Shown here: positions 43,444 to 53,314 of the stretch, piece by piece
Position numbering within the stretch: the first letter of the stretch is position 1
How the letters are laid out: every line of letters begins with the position of its first letter
Source: Pseudalgibacter alginicilyticus
GTDB taxonomy: Bacteria; Bacteroidota; Bacteroidia; Flavobacteriales; Flavobacteriaceae
Assembly: GCF_001310225.1 (NCBI RefSeq)
Contig: NZ_CP012898.1
Span: forward strand, 434,001-498,000
Direction of reading: 5' to 3'
Length of the DNA stretch: 64,000 bases
Notes under the pieces: model-generated
The model's database searches: none
Seen by the model: only the letters and a program-made list of their open reading frames with translations
Told to the model about the DNA's origin: nothing
Position numbers and translations under genes: made by a program

Positions 43444-45876
43444 TTATTTAGGGTCTAAAATGGTGTTAATGCGTTCTAAACAATCTTTATAGTGATACTT
43501 TGTAGACGTGTTTGTTGCACGATACGATGCATTTTTTACAGTGTTTTTTAATACGGATAATTCACCTCTAGCCAATGCTCTTACATCAGAACTTTTAGTC
43601 ATTAAATACGCCATGCGCTCAATATAGGCACGTTGTAAATTACGACGATAAATATCAACATTTTTTGTGACGTTGGCTTCTATCCAAATACCCTTTCTAA
43701 CGTCTTGTAATAGTTCTAAAGCCGAATAATTAGCAGTATCAATTGTTTCATGGTCAATTAAACGCAATAGTGTTTCAAAATCTAATAATTTATTTAAAAA
43801 ACTGTTTTGGTAACTACCTAATCTTGATGTGTAACCAGCATAATCTATTTGAGTTAATAATTCTTTTTTTATCAGCCAATTAGGGGTGCTAAAAGCATTT
43901 TTATGTAACCATTGCACTGAAGCCTTTTGTATGGTTTTAGGAACAGCCTGATAGGAAACACCACCTTGATTAGGATTGATTAAATTTTCATGTACACCAG
44001 AAACATTTGTCAAAACATGTCCTATATAGCGTCTCCAAACTCCTAATAGCTCTCCATATAACTCTTCTAAATCATCGTAATCATTAGTGACATCACTAGT
44101 CCATTCTGGTAAATATTCTGAAACATATTTTAAATTTTTAAGTCCATAATCACTGGCTTTTATCGCGTCATTTCCAATATCTTCTGTTTGTGATTTAGGA
44201 TTAAAACGGTTTCCTTGTTTTCCGAAAGCGTACCTTGGGTCACCTGCTTTTTCAAGAATCCAAGCATCTAAAGTTGTCAGTTCTTTTTCTGGGGTATCGG
44301 CGCTAGGAATAAGTCTGTAGCCCCAGTTAATAGCGTAATCATCATAAGGTCCTAATTGTCTAATAAAACGAATGTTTTCATCACCAGGTTGTGCTATATA
44401 ATTATAACGCGCATAGTCCATAATGGTAGATGCAATACCGTTTTTTTGTGTAAACGCTCCATTTCTATAGCTTTCAACATCATAAGCTTTACTAGCGCTC
44501 ATATTATGTGGTAAGCCTAAGGTATGACCAACTTCATGTGCAATAACCATTTTCATCATTTCTCCAATATCCTCTTCTGAAGTATTTAAAGTTCTGGCAG
44601 CAGGATTTGCTGCACCAGTTTCTAATAAATAACGGTTTCTGTAAGAGCGCAGGTGATTGTGATACCAGATAATATCACTTTCAATAATTTCACCTGTTCG
44701 TGGGTCTGAAACACTTGGCCCAACGGCATTTCGTGTTGTGCTTGCTACATATCTAATTACAGAATATCGAATATCTTCTGGACTAAATTCTGGATCTTCC
44801 TCTTTTGAGGGTGGGTCTTTTGCTATAATAGCGTTTTTAAACCCTGCTTTTTCAAAGGGTTTTTGCCAAAGTTCTACACCCGCTTTAATATATTTCCGTA
44901 AACTTTCAGGTGTAGCTGGATCTAAATAATATATAATAGGTTTTATGGGCTCAACCAGCTCTCCTCTGGCGTATGCTACAGGGTCTTTAGGTTCTAAACG
45001 CCATTTCCTAATGTATGTTTTTGTGTCTGATTTTAATGCCTTACTACTATAATCAATATTATTAAAAGTAAACCAACCCACTCGTTTATCTGCAAAACGC
45101 TTTTGCATTGGTTTTTCTGGTAACAAAATCATAGATTGATTCATTTGAATACTAATAGATTCCGTGCTTTTAAAAGATGGTGGAGCAGAAGCATTGTATG
45201 TCATATCTTGTATAACTTCTATGTTTTGAGGAAAGCTTTTAACAGTGTTTATGAAACTTCGAGACCCATCTAAATTTTTTACTTTATAATCTGAGCGTAA
45301 TTTGGAAGACAATCCACTTATAGCTTTAACATCAGTTGTATAGAATTTAGTGACATCAATAACTATAGCTGTAGAATCTTTACTAAAAGCACTGATATCA
45401 AAAGCGTGTAATGTTGGTTCGTAATTATTTGATTTAACAGAAATATGAATCGGCAATTCTTCATTAGCCACTGAATTGTATGATTTCTCTTTAATTAATA
45501 TTTTATTCTGAAAACGCTCCCAAGTGACTAAGCGTGTATTTGTTTTAGTACCTGCATTAATATAACCCCCACCCAAATTAGTTGGAAGTTTAGAAATTCT
45601 ACTTACCAAAAGCATATCTTTTCCTAAATGTTGGATTGGGATTTCATAAAAAAAAGATTCTCCAATTTGATGTGTTTTAAATAAGCCTTCATCAGTAATA
45701 GCATCCTTAGTAATAACTGTGTTGTAAGCTTTTATTTTATCTTCTTTTTTTTTGATTGTTGGCTTTGCTATTTCTGCTTCAACTTTTTGGTTTTTTTTGC
45801 GTTTTGACTGTGCATAGTTTGAGGTGCATAATAAACACAACATCAGTGATAATGTTATAAGTATTGATTTTTTCAT
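43444..45876 (-). CDS. Zinc-dependent metalloprotease, second paralogue, exported
   Basis: 810 residues with signal peptide to about NYAQ. The zinc motif HEVGHTLGLPHNM lies near residue 444 with IASTIMDYARYNY downstream. It shares with the protein at 26520-29126 the order DUF5117-like part, PITYWxE/IIYYLDPATP-type strand before the catalytic domain, GPYDDYAINWGY, and a C-terminal DUF4953-like helical region. Probably periplasmic peptidase; substrate unknown. Confidence 0.88.
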   Translation of the reverse strand: MKKSILITLSLMLCLLCTSNYAQSKRKKNQKVEAEIAKPTIKKKEDKIKAYNTVITKDAITDEGLFKTHQIGESFFYEIPIQHLGKDMLLVSRISKLPTNLGGGYINAGTKTNTRLVTWERFQNKILIKEKSYNSVANEELPIHISVKSNNYEPTLHAFDISAFSKDSTAIVIDVTKFYTTDVKAISGLSSKLRSDYKVKNLDGSRSFINTVKSFPQNIEVIQDMTYNASAPPSFKSTESISIQMNQSMILLPEKPMQKRFADKRVGWFTFNNIDYSSKALKSDTKTYIRKWRLEPKDPVAYARGELVEPIKPIIYYLDPATPESLRKYIKAGVELWQKPFEKAGFKNAIIAKDPPSKEEDPEFSPEDIRYSVIRYVASTTRNAVGPSVSDPRTGEIIESDIIWYHNHLRSYRNRYLLETGAANPAARTLNTSEEDIGEMMKMVIAHEVGHTLGLPHNMSASKAYDVESYRNGAFTQKNGIASTIMDYARYNYIAQPGDENIRFIRQLGPYDDYAINWGYRLIPSADTPEKELTTLDAWILEKAGDPRYAFGKQGNRFNPKSQTEDIGNDAIKASDYGLKNLKYVSEYLPEWTSDVTNDYDDLEELYGELLGVWRRYIGHVLTNVSGVHENLINPNQGGVSYQAVPKTIQKASVQWLHKNAFSTPNWLIKKELLTQIDYAGYTSRLGSYQNSFLNKLLDFETLLRLIDHETIDTANYSALELLQDVRKGIWIEANVTKNVDIYRRNLQRAYIERMAYLMTKSSDVRALARGELSVLKNTVKNASYRATNTSTKYHYKDCLERINTILDPK

Positions 45877-46002
45877 GAAAAAGGTTTAAAAATAAATAAG
45901 TCTTAAAAATACTATTTACACTTTTGTTTCACAATATTTTAAGTGCTATAAATGAATTTATTGTTTTGATGTTTTATAGTTTGAATAAACAATATTATGG
46001 AA

Positions 46003-46044
46003 CATAAAAAAAGGCGTACATTCAATTTTTTGAATGCACGCCTT
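46003..46044 (-). terminator. Rho-independent terminator of leuB
   Basis: AAGGCGTACATTCA (46011-46024) and TGAATGCACGCCTT (46031-46044) pair over 14 bp, with one position that is A-C on the + strand and a G-U wobble in the - strand transcript. The stem is followed on the - strand by a run of T (complement of 46005-46012). Confidence 0.85.
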
Positions 46045-46068
46045 AAAATTATTAGTAAATGGTACTGA

Positions 46069-47127
46069 CTATATATTTGCAGCTAACCAGTCTCCTACTT
46101 CTTTAGTACCGTAAGCTTTTCCGCCTTCAGCTAAATCTTCAGTAACAATACCTTCAGCTAATGCTTTATTCACTGCATCTCTAATAGCTTTTCCTTCTTC
46201 TGGTAAACTAAAAGCAATCTCAAACATCATAGCTGCTGATAAAACCATTGCCATTGGGTTTGCAATATTTAATCCGGTTGCTTGTGGGTACGACCCGTGT
46301 ATAGGCTCAAATAAAGCAATATCCGATCCCATAGATGCTGAGGGCATCAGTCCCATAGATCCAGAAATAACAGATGCTTCATCTGTTAATATATCACCAA
46401 ATAAGTTTTCCGTAATCAATACATCATAAGAGTTTGGCCATTGAACCAAGCGCATTGCTACTGCATCCACCAATTCATAAGAAACTTCAACCTCTGGATA
46501 GTCTTTTTCCATAGCCTGAACTGTTTCTCTCCATAATCTTGAGGTTTCTAAAACATTGGCTTTATCTACACAACACAATCTTTTAGAACGTGTCATAGCC
46601 AATTCAAACCCTTTTTTTGCTAAACGCTGTACTTCAGCACGTGTATAAACACAATTATCAAAAGCGGTTTCTCCTCCTTCTCTTCTACCCTTCTCCCCAA
46701 AATAGATACCTCCAGTTAATTCTCTAAAAAACACTAAATCTGTACCTTCAATACGCTCTCTTTTTAGTGGAGATTTATCCAATAATGAAGGGAATGTAAA
46801 AGTTGGTCGTAAATTAGCAAATAAACCTAATTTTTTACGCATTTTAAGTAAACCTTGTTCAGGTCGTACAGGAGCAGAAGGATCATTATCAAACCTTGGC
46901 AAACCAATAGCACCAAATAAAACAGCATCTGAAGCTAAACAAACTTCGTGTGTAGAATCTGGGTAAGGTTCTCCTACAGCATCAATTGCTGCGGCACCAG
47001 TTAAAGCTGGTTTCCAAGTTATTTCATGTCCAAATTTTTGAGCAACTGCTTCACTTACTTTTTGTGCTTGCTCCATTACTTCAGGTCCAATACCGTCACC
47101 TGCTAAAACTGCGATGTTAAATTTCAT
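46069..47127 (-). CDS. leuB: 3-isopropylmalate dehydrogenase
   Basis: 352 residues, normal. N-terminal AVLAGDGIGPEVM, the substrate loop RPEQGLLKMRKKLGLFANLRP, catalytic Tyr/Lys region FRELTGGIYFG, and GDILTDEASVISGSMG for metal binding. It oxidatively decarboxylates 3-isopropylmalate in leucine synthesis. Gene lies 119 bases after leuA on the same strand. Confidence 0.96.
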   Translation of the reverse strand: MKFNIAVLAGDGIGPEVMEQAQKVSEAVAQKFGHEITWKPALTGAAAIDAVGEPYPDSTHEVCLASDAVLFGAIGLPRFDNDPSAPVRPEQGLLKMRKKLGLFANLRPTFTFPSLLDKSPLKRERIEGTDLVFFRELTGGIYFGEKGRREGGETAFDNCVYTRAEVQRLAKKGFELAMTRSKRLCCVDKANVLETSRLWRETVQAMEKDYPEVEVSYELVDAVAMRLVQWPNSYDVLITENLFGDILTDEASVISGSMGLMPSASMGSDIALFEPIHGSYPQATGLNIANPMAMVLSAAMMFEIAFSLPEEGKAIRDAVNKALAEGIVTEDLAEGGKAYGTKEVGDWLAANI

Positions 47128-47246
47128 TTTCTTATTTTTAGTCTTTAATTTATAATATTTTATGTAATTATTATTAAACTCTTTTGAGCCTTCATGGGGT
47201 CATTAATTATGAGAACTAAAGCTTTTGTTTATATTTTATTTTGACT

Positions 47247-48767
47247 TTAATTAATAATAATATTCAGCATTTTTTCAGTGGCTTTTATCGCTGAAACTGT
47301 TTGATCAGAATCCAATCCACGTGTTTTAAATTGTTTTTCGCCGTTTTTCCAAGTAATAATTGTTTCACACAAGGCATCTGAACGACTACCAGGCGGAATT
47401 CTAACGGCATAATCTATCAAATCAGGTAATATCATTTTTTTACTTTTAAATACATTTCTAATAGCATTCATAAAAGCATCAAACTGACCATCACCTTGAC
47501 AGTTTTCCTCAAAAGTTTCATCGTTAATAGTAATAGAAACAGAAGTGGTTGGTTTTAGTCCCTTAGCATGTGTTAACACGTAAGAATTAACTTTTACCTT
47601 TTCATCATAGGTATAATCTAATACATCTGAAATAATATAAGGTAAATCTTCTTTAGATAATACCTGTTTTTTATCTCCTAACTCAATGATGCGTTTGGTA
47701 ACCTTTTTTAAATCCTCATCATCAAGTTGAAGTCCTAATTCTTGTAAATTTTTTTGAATATTAGCTTTCCCTGATGCTTTACCTAAGGCATATTTACGGG
47801 TTCTTCCAAAACGTTCAGGTAAAAGATTACTGAAATATAGATTTTTTTTATTGTCGCCATCAGCATGAATTCCTGCCGTTTGTGTAAATACATTGGCTCC
47901 AATAATGGGTTTATTTGCGGGAATCATTACGCCTGAAAAATTTTCAACCAATTTGCTAACTGTATACAAAACCTTTTCATTGACACCTATTTCAATTTCA
48001 GGCATAAAATCATTAATTACTGCCACAGTACTTGCCATTGGTGCATTTCCAGCACGCTCACCCATACCATTCACAGTTAAGTGTAAACCATCTGCTCCAG
48101 CTTTTACACCTGCAATTACATTAGCCACCCCTAAATCATAATCATTGTGAGCATGAAAATCAAAATGCAGGTTAGGATATTTATCTTTGATTTCTTTTAA
48201 AAAATTATAAGATTCTTCAGGTGTTAAAACACCTAAAGTGTCAGGAAGCATAATGCGCTTAATATTTTGTGTTTTCAAAAACTCTAAAAACTCAAAAACA
48301 TAAGCTTTAGAATTGCGCATTCCATTGCTCCAATCTTCTAAATAGATATTGGTTTCAATGTCATTCTTTTTCGCTAATAAAATAGCTTCCGATATTTCTT
48401 TAAAGTGCTGATTAGATGTTTTTTTTAACTGGTAAGTTAAATGATTTAATGAGCCTTTGGTTAGTAAGTTTTGAACTTTGGCACCTGCCTTTAACATCCA
48501 ATCGATAGATACGCCTTTATCAACAAAAGTTAGCACTTCTACTTTATCTAAATAGTTGTTTTCTAAAGCCCAATTTGTAACATCTTTAACTGCTTGAAAT
48601 TCTCCTTCAGAAACTCTGGCAGAAGCAATTTCTATGCGATCTACTTTAAGTTCTTCTAATAAAAGTTTAGCTATTGTTAGTTTTTCAGAAGCTGAAAACG
48701 ACACACCTGAGGTTTGTTCACCATCACGCAATGTCGTATCCATGATCTCTATTTTCTTTTTACTCAT
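47247..48767 (-). CDS. leuA: Alpha-isopropylmalate synthase family protein (LeuA or citramalate synthase)
   Basis: 506 residues. HMGL-like TIM barrel with DTTLRDGEQTSGVSFS (catalytic Arg and metal Asp), DFHAHNDYDLGVAN and HLTVNGMGERAGNAP, followed by a C-terminal LeuA allosteric-type domain (about 385-506). Close proteins are annotated either as 2-isopropylmalate synthase or (R)-citramalate synthase; position next to leuB favours LeuA. leuC and leuD are not in this window. Confidence 0.87.
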   Translation of the reverse strand: MSKKKIEIMDTTLRDGEQTSGVSFSASEKLTIAKLLLEELKVDRIEIASARVSEGEFQAVKDVTNWALENNYLDKVEVLTFVDKGVSIDWMLKAGAKVQNLLTKGSLNHLTYQLKKTSNQHFKEISEAILLAKKNDIETNIYLEDWSNGMRNSKAYVFEFLEFLKTQNIKRIMLPDTLGVLTPEESYNFLKEIKDKYPNLHFDFHAHNDYDLGVANVIAGVKAGADGLHLTVNGMGERAGNAPMASTVAVINDFMPEIEIGVNEKVLYTVSKLVENFSGVMIPANKPIIGANVFTQTAGIHADGDNKKNLYFSNLLPERFGRTRKYALGKASGKANIQKNLQELGLQLDDEDLKKVTKRIIELGDKKQVLSKEDLPYIISDVLDYTYDEKVKVNSYVLTHAKGLKPTTSVSITINDETFEENCQGDGQFDAFMNAIRNVFKSKKMILPDLIDYAVRIPPGSRSDALCETIITWKNGEKQFKTRGLDSDQTVSAIKATEKMLNIIIN

Positions 48768-48833
48768 AATCGAAACTTATTTTTAGGCTATTTTTTTAAT
48801 CAAAACCCAAAAAACACAGAACGCAAAGATAAA

Positions 48834-48865
48834 AAAAGCGTTTCACAATTTAGTGAAACGCTTTT
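48834..48865 (-). terminator. Rho-independent terminator of the beta-helix lipoprotein gene
   Basis: AAAAGCGTTTCAC (48834-48846) and GTGAAACGCTTTT (48853-48865) pair over 13 bp with a 6-nt loop. Followed by T on the - strand. It lies between leuA and the end of the his operon transcript. Confidence 0.85.
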
Positions 48866-48924
48866 ATAAATATTCATATTTGATAAAGACAAACCTGCCT
48901 TTTATACTTTTTATATTGCTACAC

Positions 48925-50334
48925 TTAGTTTATCCAACAGCCATTCCATGAAGTATTGGGCTGTAATGGAATATTAAAGGCTTCACCGTTATAAGTATTT
49001 CCTGAAGCCGTTCCACTTACTTCTAAAAAGCGATAAGCCCAACATGTATTTTCATGGGTAACATGATTGTTTTTTAATGTTAGATTTGTCATTTCTTTAA
49101 ATGCCAAATGTCCATTAGCCATGATGTTATCTCTAATTTCTAAATCTGCTCCTTTGTACATATACATACCACAATTGTTTAATGTGTTTCCATATATATA
49201 GGTAGTTGCGGGATTTGTTTTATCGTTAGCGTTGGAATACATAATGATGCCATTCCAGTTGTTAACAGAAACAGTGCGCATGGTTATGCTATTGTTTCTT
49301 ATCGTCCAATCTGCATTTTTCCAGTAAACAATCGGACCGTCAATGTATTCGCTATCTTCACCTTGAGTTAAAATATTATTTTCGAATAGAATATTTTTAC
49401 CATCAGTATTTACAATATCTCCACCTCTGTTATGATGAAAGTAATTATTTTTAATGGTTATATTTTGGTTTAAGCGTCCTGCACCTTCTAGATCAATTCC
49501 AAATTGAGGTGACACTCCTTCAGTATGATGAATTTCATTATCTTCAATCAGTACCTCAGAGCTGCCAACTAATGAAATTCCTTGCCTTCTATTGTCCGAA
49601 AAGTTATTGCGTCTAATCGTGATATTTTTAAGTTTTTGTTCACTTTCTGTTTTAGGACTACCAACCATTAAAATACCATCGCCGTTAGCTTTTCCTAAAA
49701 TCACATTTTCTACTGTTACAAATTGACTTTCACCTTCTATACAGATTAAATGACCTTCATCGTGAGAGGTTGAACCGTCACTCTCTCGAGGTGTATTTTC
49801 ATGATTATCTCTATCTCCAAGAATGGTACCCCCAGAAATAACAACATGAGATTGCCCACGTACCGCTATAGCACAATAGTTCCATTTATTATTTGGAGCC
49901 ATCTCTATAATAGCATTTTCATCTAGCAACAAAGCCATATTGCTTTTAAGAACAAGGCCTCCTTGATATATATCATTTCCATATTTACCAATTAAATAAT
50001 GTCCTTCGGGAAGACAAATTTGTCCATAGCCCTCTGAAACAGCCCAATCTATAGCGAGTTGAAGATTATCTGTTGTTTTAACGGGATTTGAATTGTTATT
50101 AGGAATATCCCACCTCTCTAATTCTATGCAATATTTTGAAGTAGGAATCTCACTGTAAGGCATCCTATCTATAGCTTGCATTGCTCCAGAAAAAGGATTC
50201 GGATTATTAGAATCGGTAGCACTTAAAGGTGTCTTGACATAAATGTCTGAATCATCAGAATCTTCTAAACATGAAAAAACAAAAAAAACAGCACTACATA
50301 GTACTGTCAATTTTTTTATAGCGTAGATTGTCAT
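48925..50334 (-). CDS. Right-handed parallel beta-helix lipoprotein (pectate-lyase-like fold)
   Basis: 469 residues from the ATG at 50334; a TTG start at 50358 adds eight hydrophobic residues but is less likely. Lipobox VFSC (about residue 22). From about 95 on there are regular PbH1-type repeats of Asn/Ile/Gly (NITIRRNNFSDN, VLIEDNEIHHTEG, NITIKNNYFHHNRG). The fold is that of polysaccharide lyases and hydrolases, but I cannot name catalytic residues, so substrate is unknown. It is 50 bases after hisIE without a terminator between, so it may be carried on the his transcript. Confidence 0.85.
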   Translation of the reverse strand: MTIYAIKKLTVLCSAVFFVFSCLEDSDDSDIYVKTPLSATDSNNPNPFSGAMQAIDRMPYSEIPTSKYCIELERWDIPNNNSNPVKTTDNLQLAIDWAVSEGYGQICLPEGHYLIGKYGNDIYQGGLVLKSNMALLLDENAIIEMAPNNKWNYCAIAVRGQSHVVISGGTILGDRDNHENTPRESDGSTSHDEGHLICIEGESQFVTVENVILGKANGDGILMVGSPKTESEQKLKNITIRRNNFSDNRRQGISLVGSSEVLIEDNEIHHTEGVSPQFGIDLEGAGRLNQNITIKNNYFHHNRGGDIVNTDGKNILFENNILTQGEDSEYIDGPIVYWKNADWTIRNNSITMRTVSVNNWNGIIMYSNANDKTNPATTYIYGNTLNNCGMYMYKGADLEIRDNIMANGHLAFKEMTNLTLKNNHVTHENTCWAYRFLEVSGTASGNTYNGEAFNIPLQPNTSWNGCWIN

Positions 50335-50383
50335 AATTGCGTAGATTATATAAAACAATTTACGATGAAAACTAAAAAAAAGA

Positions 50384-50977
50384 TTACTTATGTCTTCCTT
50401 TTAATTCTTTTTCAATATCCTTTAAAGTAAAACCTTTGGCTTGTAATAGCATTAAATAATGAAATAGCAAATCTGCTGATTCATACAAAAATAATTCATC
50501 GTTGTTGTCCATGGCTTCGATAACCGTCTCAACAGCCTCCTCGCCTACTTTTTGAGCTACTTTATTTATGCCTTTTGAAAAGAGACTCGCCACATATGAT
50601 TTGCTAGTGTCTTTATTGGCAACACGTTCTGAAATTACATTTTCTAACGTTGAAAAGAACCCATAATTTGAGTTGTTTTCTTCACCCCAACAGTTGTCCG
50701 TTCCTTTATGGCAAGTTGGTCCTACTGGATTTACTTGAATCAATAAGCTATCATTATCACAATCATTTTTTATATCAACAAGATTCAAAAAATTACCGCT
50801 TTCTTCTCCTTTAGTCCATAATCGCTGTTTGCTTCTGCTAAAAAAGGTAACCTTTTTTGTTTCCAGTGTTTTGTTGTAAGCGGCTTCATTCATATAACCG
50901 AGCATCAAAACATTTTTGGTAATGGCATCTTGAATGATTGCAGGAACCAATCCGTTTGTATCGTATTTAATAGTCAT
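50384..50977 (-). CDS. hisIE: Bifunctional phosphoribosyl-AMP cyclohydrolase / phosphoribosyl-ATP pyrophosphatase
   Basis: 197 residues. HisI part (about 1-105) with MLGYMNEAAYNKT, FFSRSKQRLWTKGEESGN and the zinc Cys motif GPTCHKGTDNCW. HisE part (about 110-197) with YVASLFSKGINKVAQKVGEEAVETVIEA. Catalyses steps 2 and 3 of histidine synthesis. Last biosynthetic gene of the his operon. Confidence 0.95.
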   Translation of the reverse strand: MTIKYDTNGLVPAIIQDAITKNVLMLGYMNEAAYNKTLETKKVTFFSRSKQRLWTKGEESGNFLNLVDIKNDCDNDSLLIQVNPVGPTCHKGTDNCWGEENNSNYGFFSTLENVISERVANKDTSKSYVASLFSKGINKVAQKVGEEAVETVIEAMDNNDELFLYESADLLFHYLMLLQAKGFTLKDIEKELKGRHK

Positions 50978-51019
50978 AATTTATTTTTATATGATGCTGA
51001 AAACAGTTCAGCAAAACGA

Positions 51020-51775
51020 CTAAAGTCGTATTTCGATGTTATTGTTTTTTAATTCTTGTTTCAGTTTCGGAATAGGAATTTCTCCAAAATGAAATACACT
51101 AGCAGCCAACGCAGCATCTGCTTTTCCTTCTTTAAAGGTATTTACAAAATGTTGAACATTTCCGGCGCCTCCTGACGCTATAATTGGAATATTAATCAGT
51201 TTTGATAATTTAGCTAAGGCATTGTTAGCAAAACCGTTTTTTGTACCATCGTGGTCCATAGATGTAAATAAAATTTCACCAGCACCTCGTTCTTCAACTT
51301 CTTTAGCCCATTCAAATAAATCGATGTCTGTAGGAATACTTCCGCCAGCTAAATGTACTTTCCATTGGCCATCAATTTGTTTGGCATCAATAGCCACAAC
51401 AATACATTGGCTTCCAAATTTTTCAGATAACTCATTTATCAATTCGGGTCGTTTTACAGCAGAAGAATTAATGGACACCTTATCAGCACCACATTTTAAA
51501 AGGGCATCCACATCTTCTATGGATGAAATACCACCTCCCACTGTAAAAGGAATATTAACCTGTTCTGCCACATGCAACACCATATCTAACATGGTTGCTC
51601 TTCCTTCAAGTGTGGCTGATATGTCTAAAAACACCAACTCATCTGCTCCAATATCAGCATATTGCTTTGCTAATTCCACGGGGTCTCCTGCATCTCTTAA
51701 GTCTACAAAATTAACACCTTTTACGGTACGTCCATTTTTTACATCTAAACAAGGAATGATTCGTTTTGTTAACAT
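51020..51775 (-). CDS. hisF: Imidazole glycerol phosphate synthase subunit HisF
   Basis: 251 residues. TIM barrel beginning [20 protein letters not shown], with [17 protein letters not shown] and [16 protein letters not shown]. Uses ammonia from HisH to close the imidazole ring, releasing AICAR. Starts 91 bases after hisA. Confidence 0.96.
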   Translation of the reverse strand: MLTKRIIPCLDVKNGRTVKGVNFVDLRDAGDPVELAKQYADIGADELVFLDISATLEGRATMLDMVLHVAEQVNIPFTVGGGISSIEDVDALLKCGADKVSINSSAVKRPELINELSEKFGSQCIVVAIDAKQIDGQWKVHLAGGSIPTDIDLFEWAKEVEERGAGEILFTSMDHDGTKNGFANNALAKLSKLINIPIIASGGAGNVQHFVNTFKEGKADAALAASVFHFGEIPIPKLKQELKNNNIEIRL

Positions 51776-51866
51776 TTAAAAATCTTTTTTTTCATTTCCG
51801 CAATGGCAGAAATTTTAACGTCTTTTAATTAATTCTCCACCTTCGTGGAAATAGAAAATAAGTTAT

Positions 51867-52601
51867 CTACACAAATTTCTCTAATTGCTTTAAGGTGATT
51901 CTATCTTCATAAATAGCTTTTCCTATGATTACTCCTTCACAGCCTATGTCCTTTAGGACTGGCAATTCATCAATACAAGAAATACCTCCTGAAGCAATTA
52001 ATTTTATGGATTGGTCGCTACTGCTGTTACTACATTCTGCAATAATTTTTTTATATAAATCTACCGATGGTCCTTCAAGCATGCCATCTTTAGAAATATC
52101 AGTACAAATAACATACCTGATACTTTTCTTTTGATAGGCTTTTATAAAAGGAATAACATCTTCTTTACTTTTTTCCATCCAACCGCTAATAGATACTTTT
52201 CCGGCATCACTATCGGCTCCTAATATAATTTTAGAAGCACCATATTTTGCAATCCATCCTTCAAATGTTTTTTGGTCTTTAACAGCAATACTACCACCCG
52301 TAATTTGTTTGGCTCCTGAATTGAAAGCAATGTGTAAATCTTCGTCCGCCTTTAAACCACCTCCAAAATCAATTTTTAAATTGGTTTTAGATGAAATTTG
52401 TTCCAACACTTTATAGTTGACAATATGCTGAGCTTTGGCGCCATCCAAATCCACTAAATGTAAATATTCAATACCAGAATCTTCAAAAGCTTTAGCGACT
52501 TCTAAAGGACTTTCATTATATATCTTTTTGGTTCCGTAATCGCCTTTTGTTAAACGAACACATTTTCCTTCTATAATATCTATGGCTGGTATGATTCTCA
52601 T
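51867..52601 (-). CDS. hisA: ProFAR isomerase HisA
   Basis: 244 residues. TIM barrel with [32 protein letters not shown] and [19 protein letters not shown], ending with [13 protein letters not shown]. Isomerises ProFAR to PRFAR. Confidence 0.96.
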   Translation of the reverse strand: MRIIPAIDIIEGKCVRLTKGDYGTKKIYNESPLEVAKAFEDSGIEYLHLVDLDGAKAQHIVNYKVLEQISSKTNLKIDFGGGLKADEDLHIAFNSGAKQITGGSIAVKDQKTFEGWIAKYGASKIILGADSDAGKVSISGWMEKSKEDVIPFIKAYQKKSIRYVICTDISKDGMLEGPSVDLYKKIIAECSNSSSDQSIKLIASGGISCIDELPVLKDIGCEGVIIGKAIYEDRITLKQLEKFV

Positions 52602-52667
52602 TATTTTGGTTGTTTGTCTTTATTTTTTACTTTTTTTGAAATTCTGAAATAAATTCAAAATAACAAT

Positions 52668-53249
52668 TTAAAGGGCTAAAAAGTTCTCTAATATTTTTGC
52701 TCCTGCTAAACTACTCTTTTCTGGGTGAAATTGTACTCCATAAAAATTATCATGTTGCAAAGCTGAAGCATAATTAATTCCATAATCTGTTTTAGCTATG
52801 GTTTGGTGGCAGTGCTCAGCATAATAACTATGCACTAAATACATATACTCGTTTTCTTTGATGCCTTTAAATAAATCGGATTTTAGGTCTTTAATAACGT
52901 TCCATCCCATTTGTGGTACTTTCACATCATTTTCAAATCGCTTTACCTTGGTGTTAAAAATACCAAGCCCTTTTGTATTGCCTTCTTCGGTATACTCGCA
53001 AAGTAATTGCATGCCCAAACAGATTCCTAAAACAGGTTGTTTAAGTTTTGGAATCAATTCATCCAGTCCGCTTTCCTTTAGCATTTTCATGGCTGTACTT
53101 GCTTCTCCTACCCCTGGAAATATTACTTTATCGGCAGCTAAAATTTCTTCAGGATTATTTGATAAAATGGCATCTATTCCCATTCGTTTAAAAGCAAATT
53201 GAATGCTTTTAATGTTTCCAGCTCCGTAATTTATAATGACTAATTTCAT
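52668..53249 (-). CDS. hisH: Imidazole glycerol phosphate synthase glutaminase subunit HisH
   Basis: 193 residues. Class I glutamine amidotransferase with nucleophile Cys in VLGICLGMQLL (about 75-85) and the His/Glu in GVQFHPEKSS. Supplies ammonia to HisF. Confidence 0.96.
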   Translation of the reverse strand: MKLVIINYGAGNIKSIQFAFKRMGIDAILSNNPEEILAADKVIFPGVGEASTAMKMLKESGLDELIPKLKQPVLGICLGMQLLCEYTEEGNTKGLGIFNTKVKRFENDVKVPQMGWNVIKDLKSDLFKGIKENEYMYLVHSYYAEHCHQTIAKTDYGINYASALQHDNFYGVQFHPEKSSLAGAKILENFLAL

Positions 53250-53314
53250 TTTTTTTCAGCTTTTAGCTATTGGCATTTAGCTATTAATAAACAGCTAAAG
53301 GCTAATAGCCTTTT

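Noticed and set aside
47160-47195. 11-codon ORF MKAQKSLIIIT between leuA and leuB, as a leucine/isoleucine leader peptide
   Set aside because: No terminator or alternative hairpin follows it, and Ile/Leu codons are frequent by chance in A/T-rich DNA.
50356-50358. TTG at 50358 as start of the beta-helix lipoprotein
   Set aside because: The ATG at 50334 gives a more normal lipoprotein signal peptide.
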